Notes under the pieces: generated by a model
What the model was told of the DNA's origin: nothing
The model's database searches: none
The model's input: the letters and a program-made list of their open reading frames with translations, nothing else
Shown here: positions 14,290-22,513 of the stretch, one piece after another
Layout of the letters: each line of letters opens with the position of its first letter
Numbering within the stretch: the stretch's first letter is position 1
Translations under genes and position numbers: made by a program
Source of the DNA: CAKAHY01 sp041848045
GTDB lineage: Bacteria; Bacillota; Clostridia; Lachnospirales; Lachnospiraceae
Direction: 5' to 3'
Assembly (NCBI GenBank): GCA_041848045.1
Contig: JBGZHY010000085.1
Location: forward strand, 1-25,042
Length of the DNA: 25,042 nt

Positions 14290-15831
14290 ATGCTGGGAAA
14301 GGTATACAGCGCAGGCATATTGGGGATAGAGGGACAGATTGTCTGCTGTGAAGCGGATGTTTCCGGCGGTTTGCCTGCCTATATTTTTACGGGTTATCTG
14401 GCGTCCCAGATTAAAGAGGCATCGGACAGAATACGGGCGGCAATTAAAAATGCCGGAATTTATCTGCAGCCTAAGCGGGTACTGGTCAATTTATCTCCGG
14501 CATCCTTTAAAAAATCCGGCTCATCCTATGACCTGCCGATTGCAGTGGCTATTTTGCTTGCCTATGATTTGCTGCAGCTGCCGGATGCAGAGAAAAGCTT
14601 GTTTATCGGGGAATTGTCCCTAAGCGGGGAGATTCTGCCGGTGCAGGGCTTGGTTAACATGATGAAAAAAGCAAAGGAAGAGGGTTTTACACAGGTTTTT
14701 TTGCCTCGGGAAAACGTAGAGGAGGCGGCAGGCATTACAGGTCTTAAGCTGTACCCCTTACGGAATTTGCAGGAGCTTTATGAGGGGCTTTCCGGCAGGA
14801 GGAAGCTGTCTGTTTTCGCAGAGCTCCGAAAGCCTTTTGTGCCGGAGGAAAAATATCCTGATTTTAAGGAGATTAAGGGGCAAAGCTTTGTGAAGCAGGC
14901 GGCGATTACGGCGGTGGCGGGAGGGCACCATTTCCTGATGCTGGGAGGAGCCGGTACGGGAAAATCTATGATTTCCAGGGCTTTGGCGGGTATTATGCCC
15001 CTTATGGGAGAGGAGGAGAGTATAGAAACAACGATGATATACAGCGCGACGGGGAATTTGGGCAAAAACGAAGGTCTGATCAGAACCCGTCCCTTTCGCA
15101 GTCCGCACCACAGCATTTCGGTAAAGGGTTTGCTTGGCGGCGGAACCTGTGCCGGACCCGGAGAGATGAGCCTGGCGCACAACGGTATTTTGTTTTTGGA
15201 TGAGCTGGCGGAATTTCGAGCGGAGGCATTGGAGGCTCTACGCCAGCCTTTGGAGGAGCAAAAGGTACATATATCCCGTGTGCACGGAAAATATGTATAT
15301 CCGGCTAATTTTATGCTCTGCGGAGCGGCAAATCCCTGTAAATGCGGTTTTTATCCCGATCGGAATAAGTGCAACTGCAGCCCCGCTCAAGTGCGCCGTT
15401 ATCTGGGGAAAATCAGCAAACCTTTGTTGGATCGGATAGATATCTGCGTGGAAACAAGCATGGTCAGCTATGGAGAGATGCAGGGAAAAGAAGAAGCTTC
15501 AAGAACGATACGGGAGAGGGTTGTGCGTGCCAGAGATATACAAAGGAAACGGTTACAGAATTGGGGGATTTTTTGTAACGGGCAGATGCAAAAGGAACAA
15601 CTGGATGTATGCTGTTCTTTATCGGCACAGGACGAAGCGTTTTTAAAGGATGTTTACGAGCGCAAGGCCTTCAGTGCCAGGGTTTTACATAAAATTTTAA
15701 AGATAGCCAGGACAGCAGCGGATTTGGAGGGGGAAGAAAGGATAGGACGCAGGCATTTATGCGAGGCGATTGCCTACAGAACTTCAGCGGAAAGGTATTT
15801 TGGAGGAGGCTGTGCGGATGTGGAAAGATAA
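14290..15831 (+). CDS. comM: YifB/ComM-family Mg-chelatase-like AAA+ ATPase
   Basis: A 513-aa protein of the YifB/ComM family. In naturally transformable bacteria ComM is a hexameric helicase that extends branch migration of incoming DNA. It has an N-terminal ChlI/Lon-like S5 domain (about 1-170, with VNLSPASFKKSGSSYDLP), the Walker A GGAGTGKS (219-226), RPFRSPHHSIS (267-277), the Walker B ILFLDE (300-305) and a cysteine cluster (C350, C352, C361, C363) in NPCKCGFYPDRNKCNC. The C-terminal Mg_chelatase_C domain follows (about 400-505). The start is the ATG at 14290, after AAAGGAA. The frame stays open upstream to 14188, but that extension is low-complexity and lacks a Shine-Dalgarno. The 3' end overlaps dprA by 14 bases, a common pairing. 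Confidence 0.93.
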   Translation: MLGKVYSAGILGIEGQIVCCEADVSGGLPAYIFTGYLASQIKEASDRIRAAIKNAGIYLQPKRVLVNLSPASFKKSGSSYDLPIAVAILLAYDLLQLPDAEKSLFIGELSLSGEILPVQGLVNMMKKAKEEGFTQVFLPRENVEEAAGITGLKLYPLRNLQELYEGLSGRRKLSVFAELRKPFVPEEKYPDFKEIKGQSFVKQAAITAVAGGHHFLMLGGAGTGKSMISRALAGIMPLMGEEESIETTMIYSATGNLGKNEGLIRTRPFRSPHHSISVKGLLGGGTCAGPGEMSLAHNGILFLDELAEFRAEALEALRQPLEEQKVHISRVHGKYVYPANFMLCGAANPCKCGFYPDRNKCNCSPAQVRRYLGKISKPLLDRIDICVETSMVSYGEMQGKEEASRTIRERVVRARDIQRKRLQNWGIFCNGQMQKEQLDVCCSLSAQDEAFLKDVYERKAFSARVLHKILKIARTAADLEGEERIGRRHLCEAIAYRTSAERYFGGGCADVER

Positions 15832-16942
15832 GGCGCTTTCCGATAAGGAAATGCTGTATGTTTTGGCAGGGATCAAGGGGCTGGGAAATAAGGGGATAGA
15901 GAAATTATGCAAAGAGGTAAGCCCTCTGTCCCGGCTTTTGGAGCTGTCTGCCAAAGAGATTTGCGCCTGCAGCGGTTTGCATTCGGCACAGGTTGAACAG
16001 ATGATTCTCTCCTTTCGGCAATTGTCTGAACGGATGCAAAGTTACGGTCTTTTGCAGGGAAGGGGCATAAGCTTTATAACCTGTCTGGATGCGGAATACC
16101 CGGAGGAACTGCGGGGCATTGAAAACAGACCGACTTGTGTGTATGTTCTCGGAAAGCTGTGGGAAAAGAAAAGGGAAATGCCTCTGGCGGCGGTGGTGGG
16201 CGCGCGAAATCCGGGAAATTACGGACAGGAGATGTGCCGCTTCCTGTGCAGGCAGCTTGCCGAGGCGGGCGTAGGTATCGTCAGCGGTATGGCAAGGGGA
16301 ATAGATGCCATTGCCCACAGAACGGCGATGGACTGCGGTGTGCCGAGCTACGCCGTGTTGGGCTGCGGCGTTAATATTTGTTATCCGAGGGAGAACATGG
16401 ATATTTATGAGCACATCAAACGCGGAGGGCAGGGAGCCGTTTTATCGGAATACGCTCCGCATATACCTCCCCTGGCTGCTCATTTTCCGCCTCGTAATCG
16501 CATCATATCGGCTTTGGCGGATGTGGTGCTTGTCATAGAGGCGGGGGAGCATTCCGGTTCGCTGATTACCGCCTCTTATGCAGCAGAGCAGGGCAAAGAG
16601 GTGTATGTTGTGCCGGGGCGTTTTACCGACCGCTTAAGCCGCGGCGGTAACCGCCTGATTGCAGACGGCGCATTCATTCTCACCTCGGCGGAAGAAATAC
16701 TGGAAGCTTTGCTTCCGGAGGGTGTCAAAAAAGCGGCATTTATAGAAAAAAATGATAATACACTTGAAAAGAATGAGAAAATGGTATATAGTTGCCTCGA
16801 TTTCTCTCCGAAGTATTTGGAGGATATTATACAAGAAACCGGTTTGGACTGCGCGACGGTGATTTCTGCCGTGCTCAACTTGGAAATGCGCGGTTTGGTT
16901 AAACAAATTTCCGGTAATTATTACAGTAAATCTTGTATGTAA
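15818..16942 (+). CDS. dprA: DNA-processing protein DprA/Smf
   Basis: Binds incoming single-stranded DNA and loads RecA during natural transformation; the gene is also kept in many bacteria not known to be competent. From the chosen ATG the protein is 374 aa. It has an N-terminal helix-hairpin-helix region (about 15-60), a Rossmann-like fold (about 120-295) with VVGARNPGNYG, IVSGMARGIDAIAH, LGCGVNICYP, FPPRNRIISALAD and SGSLITASYA, and a C-terminal winged helix (about 318-372). The start at 15818 is preceded by GGAGGAGG (about 15801-15808); a longer frame from 15770 has no such site. It overlaps the comM stop and lies 22 bases before topA, so comM-dprA-topA is probably one transcript. Confidence 0.95.
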   Translation: MWKDKALSDKEMLYVLAGIKGLGNKGIEKLCKEVSPLSRLLELSAKEICACSGLHSAQVEQMILSFRQLSERMQSYGLLQGRGISFITCLDAEYPEELRGIENRPTCVYVLGKLWEKKREMPLAAVVGARNPGNYGQEMCRFLCRQLAEAGVGIVSGMARGIDAIAHRTAMDCGVPSYAVLGCGVNICYPRENMDIYEHIKRGGQGAVLSEYAPHIPPLAAHFPPRNRIISALADVVLVIEAGEHSGSLITASYAAEQGKEVYVVPGRFTDRLSRGGNRLIADGAFILTSAEEILEALLPEGVKKAAFIEKNDNTLEKNEKMVYSCLDFSPKYLEDIIQETGLDCATVISAVLNLEMRGLVKQISGNYYSKSCM

Positions 16943-16964
16943 AAGAACAGGCAAGGAGAAGAGG

Positions 16965-19040
16965 ATGGCAAACAATCTGGTGATAGTGGAGTCGCCTGCG
17001 AAGGTCAAGACCATTAAAAAATATTTGGGCAAGACCTATGAAGTCAGTGCGAGCAACGGGCATGTGCGGGATTTACCCAAAAGTCAGCTGGGAATCGATA
17101 TAGAAAATGATTTTGAACCGAAGTATATCACGATTCGGGGAAAAGGGGATTTGCTTGCAAAATTGAGAAAAGAGGCGAAAAAAGCCGACAAGATATATCT
17201 GGCAACCGACCCGGATCGAGAAGGGGAGGCAATCAGCTGGCATTTGATGAAGGCGCTGAAACTGGAGGAAAGCCAAAAACAGGTGTACCGGATCAGTTTC
17301 AACGAAATCACCAAAAAAGCCATCAAGGAAGCGATTAAAAATCCGAAAAGCCTGAATATGAACCTGGTGGATGCGCAGCAGGCAAGACGGGTGCTTGACA
17401 GAATGGTGGGCTATCTCATCAGTCCTTTGCTGTGGGCTAAGGTGAAGCGGGGCTTGTCTGCCGGACGGGTACAGTCCGTGGCGCTGCGTATGATTTGCGA
17501 CAGAGAAGCGCAGATTAACGAGTTTGTGCCGGATGAATATTGGAGCCTGGAAGCGGAGCTGGAAAGCGGCAAAAAAGGAAAGCATTTAAGAGCAAAATTT
17601 CATGGCAAGAAAAATAAAATACAGATTAAAAACGAGGCGGAGTGCCGCAAGATAGAAAAGGATTTGCAGTCTGCCGATTATATTGTGGAGGACTTGAAGT
17701 TTTCCGAAAGGGTAAAGAAAGCGCCTCTGCCCTTTACAACTTCTACCCTGCAGCAGGAAGCCAGCAAGGTATTGAATTTTTCGACGCAAAAAACCATGCG
17801 TCTTGCACAGCAGCTTTATGAGGGTGTGGATATCAAAGGAATGGGAACCGTTGCTTTAATCACCTATCTGCGTACGGATTCCACCAGAATCAGTGAAGAT
17901 GCGATGGTTATGGCAAAGACCTATATTCTGGAGCATTACGGAAAGGAGTATCTGCAGGCAGACGGCGCAGGCAAGGCGGCGGGAGGAAAGATTCAGGATG
18001 CCCACGAGGCCATACGTCCGACAGACCTTGAGATTGTGCCTTTTGCAATCAAGGATTTTCTTTCCCGGGATTTATACAGGCTGTATAATCTGATATGGAA
18101 GCGTTTTGTGGCAAGCCGTATGGCCAATGCCGTATATGCCACGACTTCCGTGAAGGTGGAGGCCAATTCCTATATTTTTCATTTATCCGGACAGAGCTTA
18201 AAGTTTCCGGGTTATATGAGCGTGTATATTGACGAGGAGGAGGACGGCGCTTCCGATGCCCTGCTCATGAATTTGAAAAAGGGGGATAAGCTTTCCTTGG
18301 TCAAGTTGGTTTCCGCCCAGCATTTTACGCAGCCGCCGGCACATTTTACGGAGGCAAGTCTTGTTAAGGCGCTGGAGGAGCAGGGAATCGGCAGGCCTTC
18401 CACCTATGCGCCTACCATTACCACTATTCTTGCCAGACGTTATATTACGAAGGAACAGAAGAATTTGTACGTCACCGAGCTGGGGCAGGTGGTCAATGAC
18501 ATGATGGTGGGCTATTTTCCGGGGATTGTGGATAAGGATTTCACGGCGAATATGGAGCTTTTGCTGGATGGAGTGGGCGAGGGCACGACCAACTGGAAAA
18601 CGGTGGTGGAAAACTTTTATCCGGACTTGGAAAAGGCGGTAGAAAAAGCGGGCAAAGAACTTGCGGAAGTGACGATTGCAGATGAGGAAAGCGATGTGGT
18701 CTGCGAGCTTTGCGGCAGAAATATGGTGATTAAATACGGCCCTCACGGAAAGTTTTTGGCTTGTCCGGGATTTCCGGAGTGTAAGAATACCAAGCCGTAT
18801 CTGGAAAAAATCGGTGTATCCTGTCCGAAGTGCGGCAAGGAGATTGTACTGAAAAAAACCAAGAAGGGCAGAATCTATTATGGTTGTGAAGACACTATAA
18901 ACTGTGATTTCATTTCGTGGAACAAACCGAGTCAAACAGTTTGTGAAAAATGCGGTTCTTATATGGTGGAAAAGGGTAATAAACTGCTCTGCGGCTCAGA
19001 TACTTGTGGATATGTAAAAATTAAAAATAAGGATATATAA
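16965..19040 (+). CDS. topA: DNA topoisomerase I (type IA)
   Basis: Relaxes negative supercoils by transient single-strand cleavage. The 691-aa protein begins with a TOPRIM domain (LVIVESPAKVKTI, with Glu9; Asp82, Asp84 and Glu86 in TDPDREGE). The nucleophile is Tyr301 in ITYLRTDSTRIS. HEAIRPT and GIGRPSTYAPT are standard signatures. From about residue 580 there are three four-cysteine zinc ribbons: CELC then CPGFPEC, CPKC then CEDTINC, and CEKC then CGSDTC. AAGGAG precedes the ATG. It follows dprA as in many Firmicutes. The last stop is 138 bases before codY. Confidence 0.97.
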   Translation: MANNLVIVESPAKVKTIKKYLGKTYEVSASNGHVRDLPKSQLGIDIENDFEPKYITIRGKGDLLAKLRKEAKKADKIYLATDPDREGEAISWHLMKALKLEESQKQVYRISFNEITKKAIKEAIKNPKSLNMNLVDAQQARRVLDRMVGYLISPLLWAKVKRGLSAGRVQSVALRMICDREAQINEFVPDEYWSLEAELESGKKGKHLRAKFHGKKNKIQIKNEAECRKIEKDLQSADYIVEDLKFSERVKKAPLPFTTSTLQQEASKVLNFSTQKTMRLAQQLYEGVDIKGMGTVALITYLRTDSTRISEDAMVMAKTYILEHYGKEYLQADGAGKAAGGKIQDAHEAIRPTDLEIVPFAIKDFLSRDLYRLYNLIWKRFVASRMANAVYATTSVKVEANSYIFHLSGQSLKFPGYMSVYIDEEEDGASDALLMNLKKGDKLSLVKLVSAQHFTQPPAHFTEASLVKALEEQGIGRPSTYAPTITTILARRYITKEQKNLYVTELGQVVNDMMVGYFPGIVDKDFTANMELLLDGVGEGTTNWKTVVENFYPDLEKAVEKAGKELAEVTIADEESDVVCELCGRNMVIKYGPHGKFLACPGFPECKNTKPYLEKIGVSCPKCGKEIVLKKTKKGRIYYGCEDTINCDFISWNKPSQTVCEKCGSYMVEKGNKLLCGSDTCGYVKIKNKDI

Positions 19041-19065
19041 TTTTTAGACAATTTTTAAGAACAGC

Positions 19066-19097
19066 CTTGTATATTATATTAAATTGTGTTAGTATAA
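19066..19097 (+). promoter_or_regulatory. Possible codY promoter
   Basis: TTGTAT near 19067-19072, then 17 bases and TAGTAT/TATAAC near 19090-19097, about 85 bases before codY. The match is moderate, and codY may also be read through from topA, after which I see no strong terminator. Confidence 0.4.
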
Positions 19098-19178
19098 CGG
19101 TATAGCTGTCAAATACTTTTGAAAAGAATGGATACTGTTTGGATAATTTAATATGATATGATGGGAGAGGTTGTAGTT

Positions 19179-19961
19179 ATGGGTGTAGCATTACTGGATA
19201 AAACCAGGAAAATTAACAAATTATTGCATAATAATGATTCGCATAAGGTGGTATTTAATGATATTTGCTCCGTGCTGAGCGAGATTTTGGAGTCCAATAT
19301 ACTGGTCATCAGTAAGAAGGGGAAGGTTCTCGGCATTGCCAAGCATGAGCAAATCAGACAAATTGAGGAGCTTTTGGAAAGCAAGGTGGGGAAGCATATT
19401 GATGCCATGTTGAACGAGCGTCTGCTCTCCATCCTGTCCACCAAGGAGAATGTCAATCTGGGAACCCTCGGTTTTGAAGACAGCAATGAATTTAAAGCCA
19501 TTATCACCCCGATTGATATTTCCGGTGAGAGGCTGGGGACCTTATTCATCTATAAGGCCGGCTCGGAGTTCGGCATTGATGAAATCATCTTAAGCGAGTA
19601 CGGCACGACGGTTGTCGGTTTGGACATGATACGCAGTATGAACGAGGAGAACGCGGAAGAGCTGCGAAAAGCCAATATTGTTCGTTCTGCCATATCGACC
19701 CTCAGTTATTCGGAATTGGATGCGATTACGCATATTTTTGACGAGTTGGAGGGGGATGAGGGCATATTGGTTGCCAGCAAGATTGCGGACAGAGTCGGTA
19801 TTACCCGCTCCGTTATCGTGAATGCTTTGCGTAAATTTGAAAGCGCAGGTGTCATCGAATCGCGCTCCTCCGGAATGAGAGGAACCTATATTAAAGTTTT
19901 AAATGATTTGATTTTTGACGAGTTACAGGAAATCAAACGGCAGAACCAGGAAAAGGAATAG
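19179..19961 (+). CDS. codY: GTP-sensing global transcriptional regulator CodY
   Basis: CodY represses nutrient-stress genes when GTP and branched-chain amino acids are plentiful. The protein is 260 aa from the ATG at 19179, matching the family length and its usual beginning MGVALLDKTRKINKLL. An N-terminal GAF-like domain (about 1-155) is joined by a long helix to a winged helix-turn-helix. The latter has ASKIADRVGITRSVIVNALR (199-218) and then ESAGVIESRS, nearly as in Bacillus CodY. GGGAGAGG lies 10 bases upstream. A start at 19158 would place this site inside the gene. In Bacillus several genes (trmFO, xerC, hslV, hslU) lie between topA and codY; here the two are adjacent. Confidence 0.96.
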   Translation: MGVALLDKTRKINKLLHNNDSHKVVFNDICSVLSEILESNILVISKKGKVLGIAKHEQIRQIEELLESKVGKHIDAMLNERLLSILSTKENVNLGTLGFEDSNEFKAIITPIDISGERLGTLFIYKAGSEFGIDEIILSEYGTTVVGLDMIRSMNEENAEELRKANIVRSAISTLSYSELDAITHIFDELEGDEGILVASKIADRVGITRSVIVNALRKFESAGVIESRSSGMRGTYIKVLNDLIFDELQEIKRQNQEKE

Positions 19962-20019
19962 GCAAAAGATGCATCGAGTATCCATGTAAAAGTATAAATA
20001 TCTGTTGAAAAGCATCTTC

Positions 20020-20054
20020 ATCGGCTTCCCTGCGGGGGAGCCGATTTGTGTTTT
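20020..20054 (+). terminator. Rho-independent terminator after codY
   Basis: ATCGGCT (20020-20026) and AGCCGAT (20039-20045) form a GC-rich stem extended by CCC/GGG, followed by TTGTGTTTT. Confidence 0.85.
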
Positions 20055-20057
20055 ATA

Positions 20058-20086
20058 TAGACTTGTTTTCCCTGTTTTGATATAAT
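20058..20086 (+). promoter_or_regulatory. Promoter of the Asp23-to-CobW run
   Basis: TAGACT (20058-20063), 17-base spacer and a perfect TATAAT (20081-20086), about 50 bases before the Asp23 gene. No other strong promoter is visible up to 24639. Confidence 0.65.
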
Positions 20087-20134
20087 CAGTTGGTACGAAG
20101 AAATGACAATGCATAGTAGATTGAAGGAGGCAGT

Positions 20135-20494
20135 ATGTCTGATAAAAAAGAAACGACAAAAAATGCAAAGGGAGAAGTACACATTGCGGATGATGTGGTG
20201 GCAATTATTGCAGGGATTGCTGCTACGGAGGTAGAAGGCGTATCTTCCATGTCCGGCAATATTACCAATGAGCTCATCAGCAAGCTGGGGGTTAAAAATC
20301 TTGCCAAGGGTGTAAAGGTGGACATCAGCGAAAGCTACGTCAGTGTATTACTTTCCTTGAATATTAAATATAATTACAATATTTCCGAGGTCAGCACGAA
20401 GGTGCAGGAAAAGGTTAAGATTGCCATTGAGAATATGACCGGTTTTCATGTGGTGGAGGTTAATGTTAAAATTGCCGGAGTCAGTGTAGAATAA
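20135..20494 (+). CDS. Asp23/Gls24 family envelope stress response protein
   Basis: A 119-aa protein of the Asp23/Gls24 (DUF322) family: GEVHIADDVVAIIAGIAATE, then VEGVSSMSG near the N-terminus and VSVLLSLNIKYNYNI with VNVKIAGV near the C-terminus. Members such as Bacillus YqhY/YloU and Staphylococcus Asp23 are small cytosolic or membrane-associated proteins linked to cell-envelope homeostasis; their biochemical role is unsettled. GAAGGAGG lies six bases before the ATG. It starts a tightly spaced run (Gx-family protein, galT, two CobW-like genes) and its stop is directly followed by the next start. Confidence 0.9.
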   Translation: MSDKKETTKNAKGEVHIADDVVAIIAGIAATEVEGVSSMSGNITNELISKLGVKNLAKGVKVDISESYVSVLLSLNIKYNYNISEVSTKVQEKVKIAIENMTGFHVVEVNVKIAGVSVE

Positions 20495-20497
20495 GTG

Positions 20498-21013
20498 ATG
20501 AGGAAGGATTTTCATGTAAAAAGACTGGCCTTGTACGGTATGCTTATCGCATTGGCAATGATACTTTCGTATATTGAGAGTCTGCTGCCGGTATTTCCTA
20601 TTCCGGGAATCAAGTTAGGTTTGGCTAATCTTGTGGTCATTATATGCCTGTATACCTTGGGAACCAGGGCGGCAATCTTCGTTTCGGCACTGCGGGTTCT
20701 GCTGGTGGCGTTTACTTTCGGTAACCTTGCGGCTCTGCTGTTTTCCCTTGCGGGGGCGAGCTTAAGCCTTATCTGTATGCTGCTTGCACTGCGTATGGAT
20801 CGTTTTTCCACCGTCGGCGTCAGTATGGTGGGCGGTGTGACGCATAACATCGGGCAAATTCTGGTGGCGGTTTCCCTGTTGGAAAACACCCTGCTTTTTT
20901 CTTACCTGCCCTACCTGACGGTGGCGGGAGTCGTAACGGGTTTGCTTATCGGCGTTGTGGCGGCCCTGGTTATCCGAAGAATCAAAATAGAAACGGACAA
21001 GATAGAGGGATGA
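20498..21013 (+). CDS. Gx transporter family membrane protein (HepS-I-like)
   Basis: A 171-aa integral membrane protein with five or six hydrophobic helices. The segment IPGIKLGLANLVVI is the signature of the Gx_transp / heptaprenyl diphosphate synthase component I family, and ALRVLLVAFTFGN and GGVTHNIGQI are also typical. Members resemble ECF-transporter S components; the old HepS-I name comes from neighbouring polyprenyl synthase genes and the substrate is not firmly known. GTG (20495) and ATG (20498) both follow the Asp23 stop directly. I chose ATG, and translation is probably coupled because the nearest GGAG is 17 bases upstream. No prenyl synthase or Rnf gene is nearby, unlike the commonest context. 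Confidence 0.85.
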   Translation: MRKDFHVKRLALYGMLIALAMILSYIESLLPVFPIPGIKLGLANLVVIICLYTLGTRAAIFVSALRVLLVAFTFGNLAALLFSLAGASLSLICMLLALRMDRFSTVGVSMVGGVTHNIGQILVAVSLLENTLLFSYLPYLTVAGVVTGLLIGVVAALVIRRIKIETDKIEG

Positions 21014-21014
21014 G

Positions 21015-22505
21015 ATGATTGATCAATATATATGTGAGTTGGTGCACTATGGTATGGAAAAAGGGCTGCTGAAGGAAGCGGACAGGGAGTATGCCCTGAA
21101 CCAAATTCTGGATATTCTGCGCAAGGAGGATGTTGAGGACCGCCTGCCTGTGGGTATGGATTTGGAGAAGATTCTTGGCGGACTTCTTGATTACGGCGTG
21201 GAAAAGGGATTGCTGCAGGACAATATTTTGGAGCGGGATTTGTTTGATACCCGTCTGATGAATACCCTGATGCCAAGACCCAGCGAGGTGCTTGCAAACT
21301 TTGAAAGCTTGTATGTGCAAAGCCCCAGGCTGGCAACGGATTATTATTATGCCCTGTCCGAACATTCAGACTATATCCGGACATACAGGATTCGGAAGGA
21401 CGTGAAATGGAAGGTGAAAACGGAGTTCGGCGAGCTGGATATTACCATCAACCTGTCCAAGCCGGAAAAGGATCCTAAAGCCATAGCTCTTGCCGGCAGG
21501 CATGCAAGTCGTGATTATCCGAAATGTCTTTTGTGCAAGGAAAATGTGGGATATGCCGGAAGGCTGAATCATCCGGCAAGACAGAACCACAGAATTATTC
21601 CGCTGTACATGAACGAAAGTTTGTGGTACATGCAGTATTCTCCTTATGTGTACTATACGGAACACTGCATTGTGTTCCATTCGCAGCACAGACCGATGAA
21701 AATAGAGGAGGCGACCTTTCGCAAGCTGTTTGATTTTGTGCGTCAGTTTCCCCACTATATTCTGGGGAGCAATGCAGATTTGCCCATTGTAGGAGGCTCC
21801 ATTTTAAGCCATGATCATTTCCAGGGCGGTCGCTACGAATTTGCCATGGCAAAGGCAAAGCTGGAGTACCGCTTTTCTTTGCAGGGCTACGAGAAGGTGG
21901 AAGCGGGGATTGTGCATTGGCCGATGTCCGTGATTCGTTTGCGGGCTGAGGATACGGAGGCTTTGATTGCCCTGTCTGCGAAAATTCTGGACAAGTGGAT
22001 GGGCTATACCGACGAAGAAGCCTACATTTACGCTTACACGGAGGGAGAGCGTCACAATACCATTACGCCTATCGTACGTATGCGGGATGGCAAGTACGAG
22101 ATTGATTTGGTACTGCGCAACAATATCACGACGGCGGAAAGACCGGACGGCTTGTATCATCCGAATGCGGGACTGCATCACATCAAAAAGGAGAATATAG
22201 GACTTATCGAAGTGATGGGGCTTGCCATTTTACCAAGCAGACTGAAAGAGGAGCTGCAAATTTTAAAAGAATATATTTTGGCCGGGAAAGATTTACGCGG
22301 GGATGAGCGGATTGCCAAACATGCGGATTGGGCGGAAGCCTTCATCAAAAAGTATGCGGATATCTCTCCGGAGAATATAGAGGAGATTTTGCAAAAAGAA
22401 GTGGGACTTGTCTTTGAAGAAGTGTTAAGGGATGCCGGTGTGTACAAATGCACGCCGCAGGGCAGGGCTGCATTTTTGCGATTTATTGATCATTTGAACG
22501 AATAG
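21015..22505 (+). CDS. galT: UTP-hexose-1-phosphate uridylyltransferase, GalT class 2
   Basis: Transfers UMP between UDP-glucose and galactose-1-phosphate in the Leloir pathway. At 496 aa it belongs to the larger Firmicutes-type class 2, not the approximately 350-aa E. coli type. Recognisable parts are an N-terminal helical region (about 1-110), YPKCLLCKENVGYAGR with a CxxC pair, HRIIPLYMN, the nucleotidyl-transfer motif SHDHFQGG with His266, His268 and Gln270, and EGERHNTITPI with LRNNITT near the C-terminus. It starts one base after the Gx-family stop. galE is 7 kb away and galK is absent, so the galactose genes are dispersed. Confidence 0.95.
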   Translation: MIDQYICELVHYGMEKGLLKEADREYALNQILDILRKEDVEDRLPVGMDLEKILGGLLDYGVEKGLLQDNILERDLFDTRLMNTLMPRPSEVLANFESLYVQSPRLATDYYYALSEHSDYIRTYRIRKDVKWKVKTEFGELDITINLSKPEKDPKAIALAGRHASRDYPKCLLCKENVGYAGRLNHPARQNHRIIPLYMNESLWYMQYSPYVYYTEHCIVFHSQHRPMKIEEATFRKLFDFVRQFPHYILGSNADLPIVGGSILSHDHFQGGRYEFAMAKAKLEYRFSLQGYEKVEAGIVHWPMSVIRLRAEDTEALIALSAKILDKWMGYTDEEAYIYAYTEGERHNTITPIVRMRDGKYEIDLVLRNNITTAERPDGLYHPNAGLHHIKKENIGLIEVMGLAILPSRLKEELQILKEYILAGKDLRGDERIAKHADWAEAFIKKYADISPENIEEILQKEVGLVFEEVLRDAGVYKCTPQGRAAFLRFIDHLNE

Positions 22506-22513
22506 GAGAAGCT

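Noticed and set aside
19110..19130. CTTTTGAAAAG upstream of codY as a CodY autoregulatory box
   Set aside because: Against the consensus AATTTTCWGAAAATT it has about six mismatches, too many to call.
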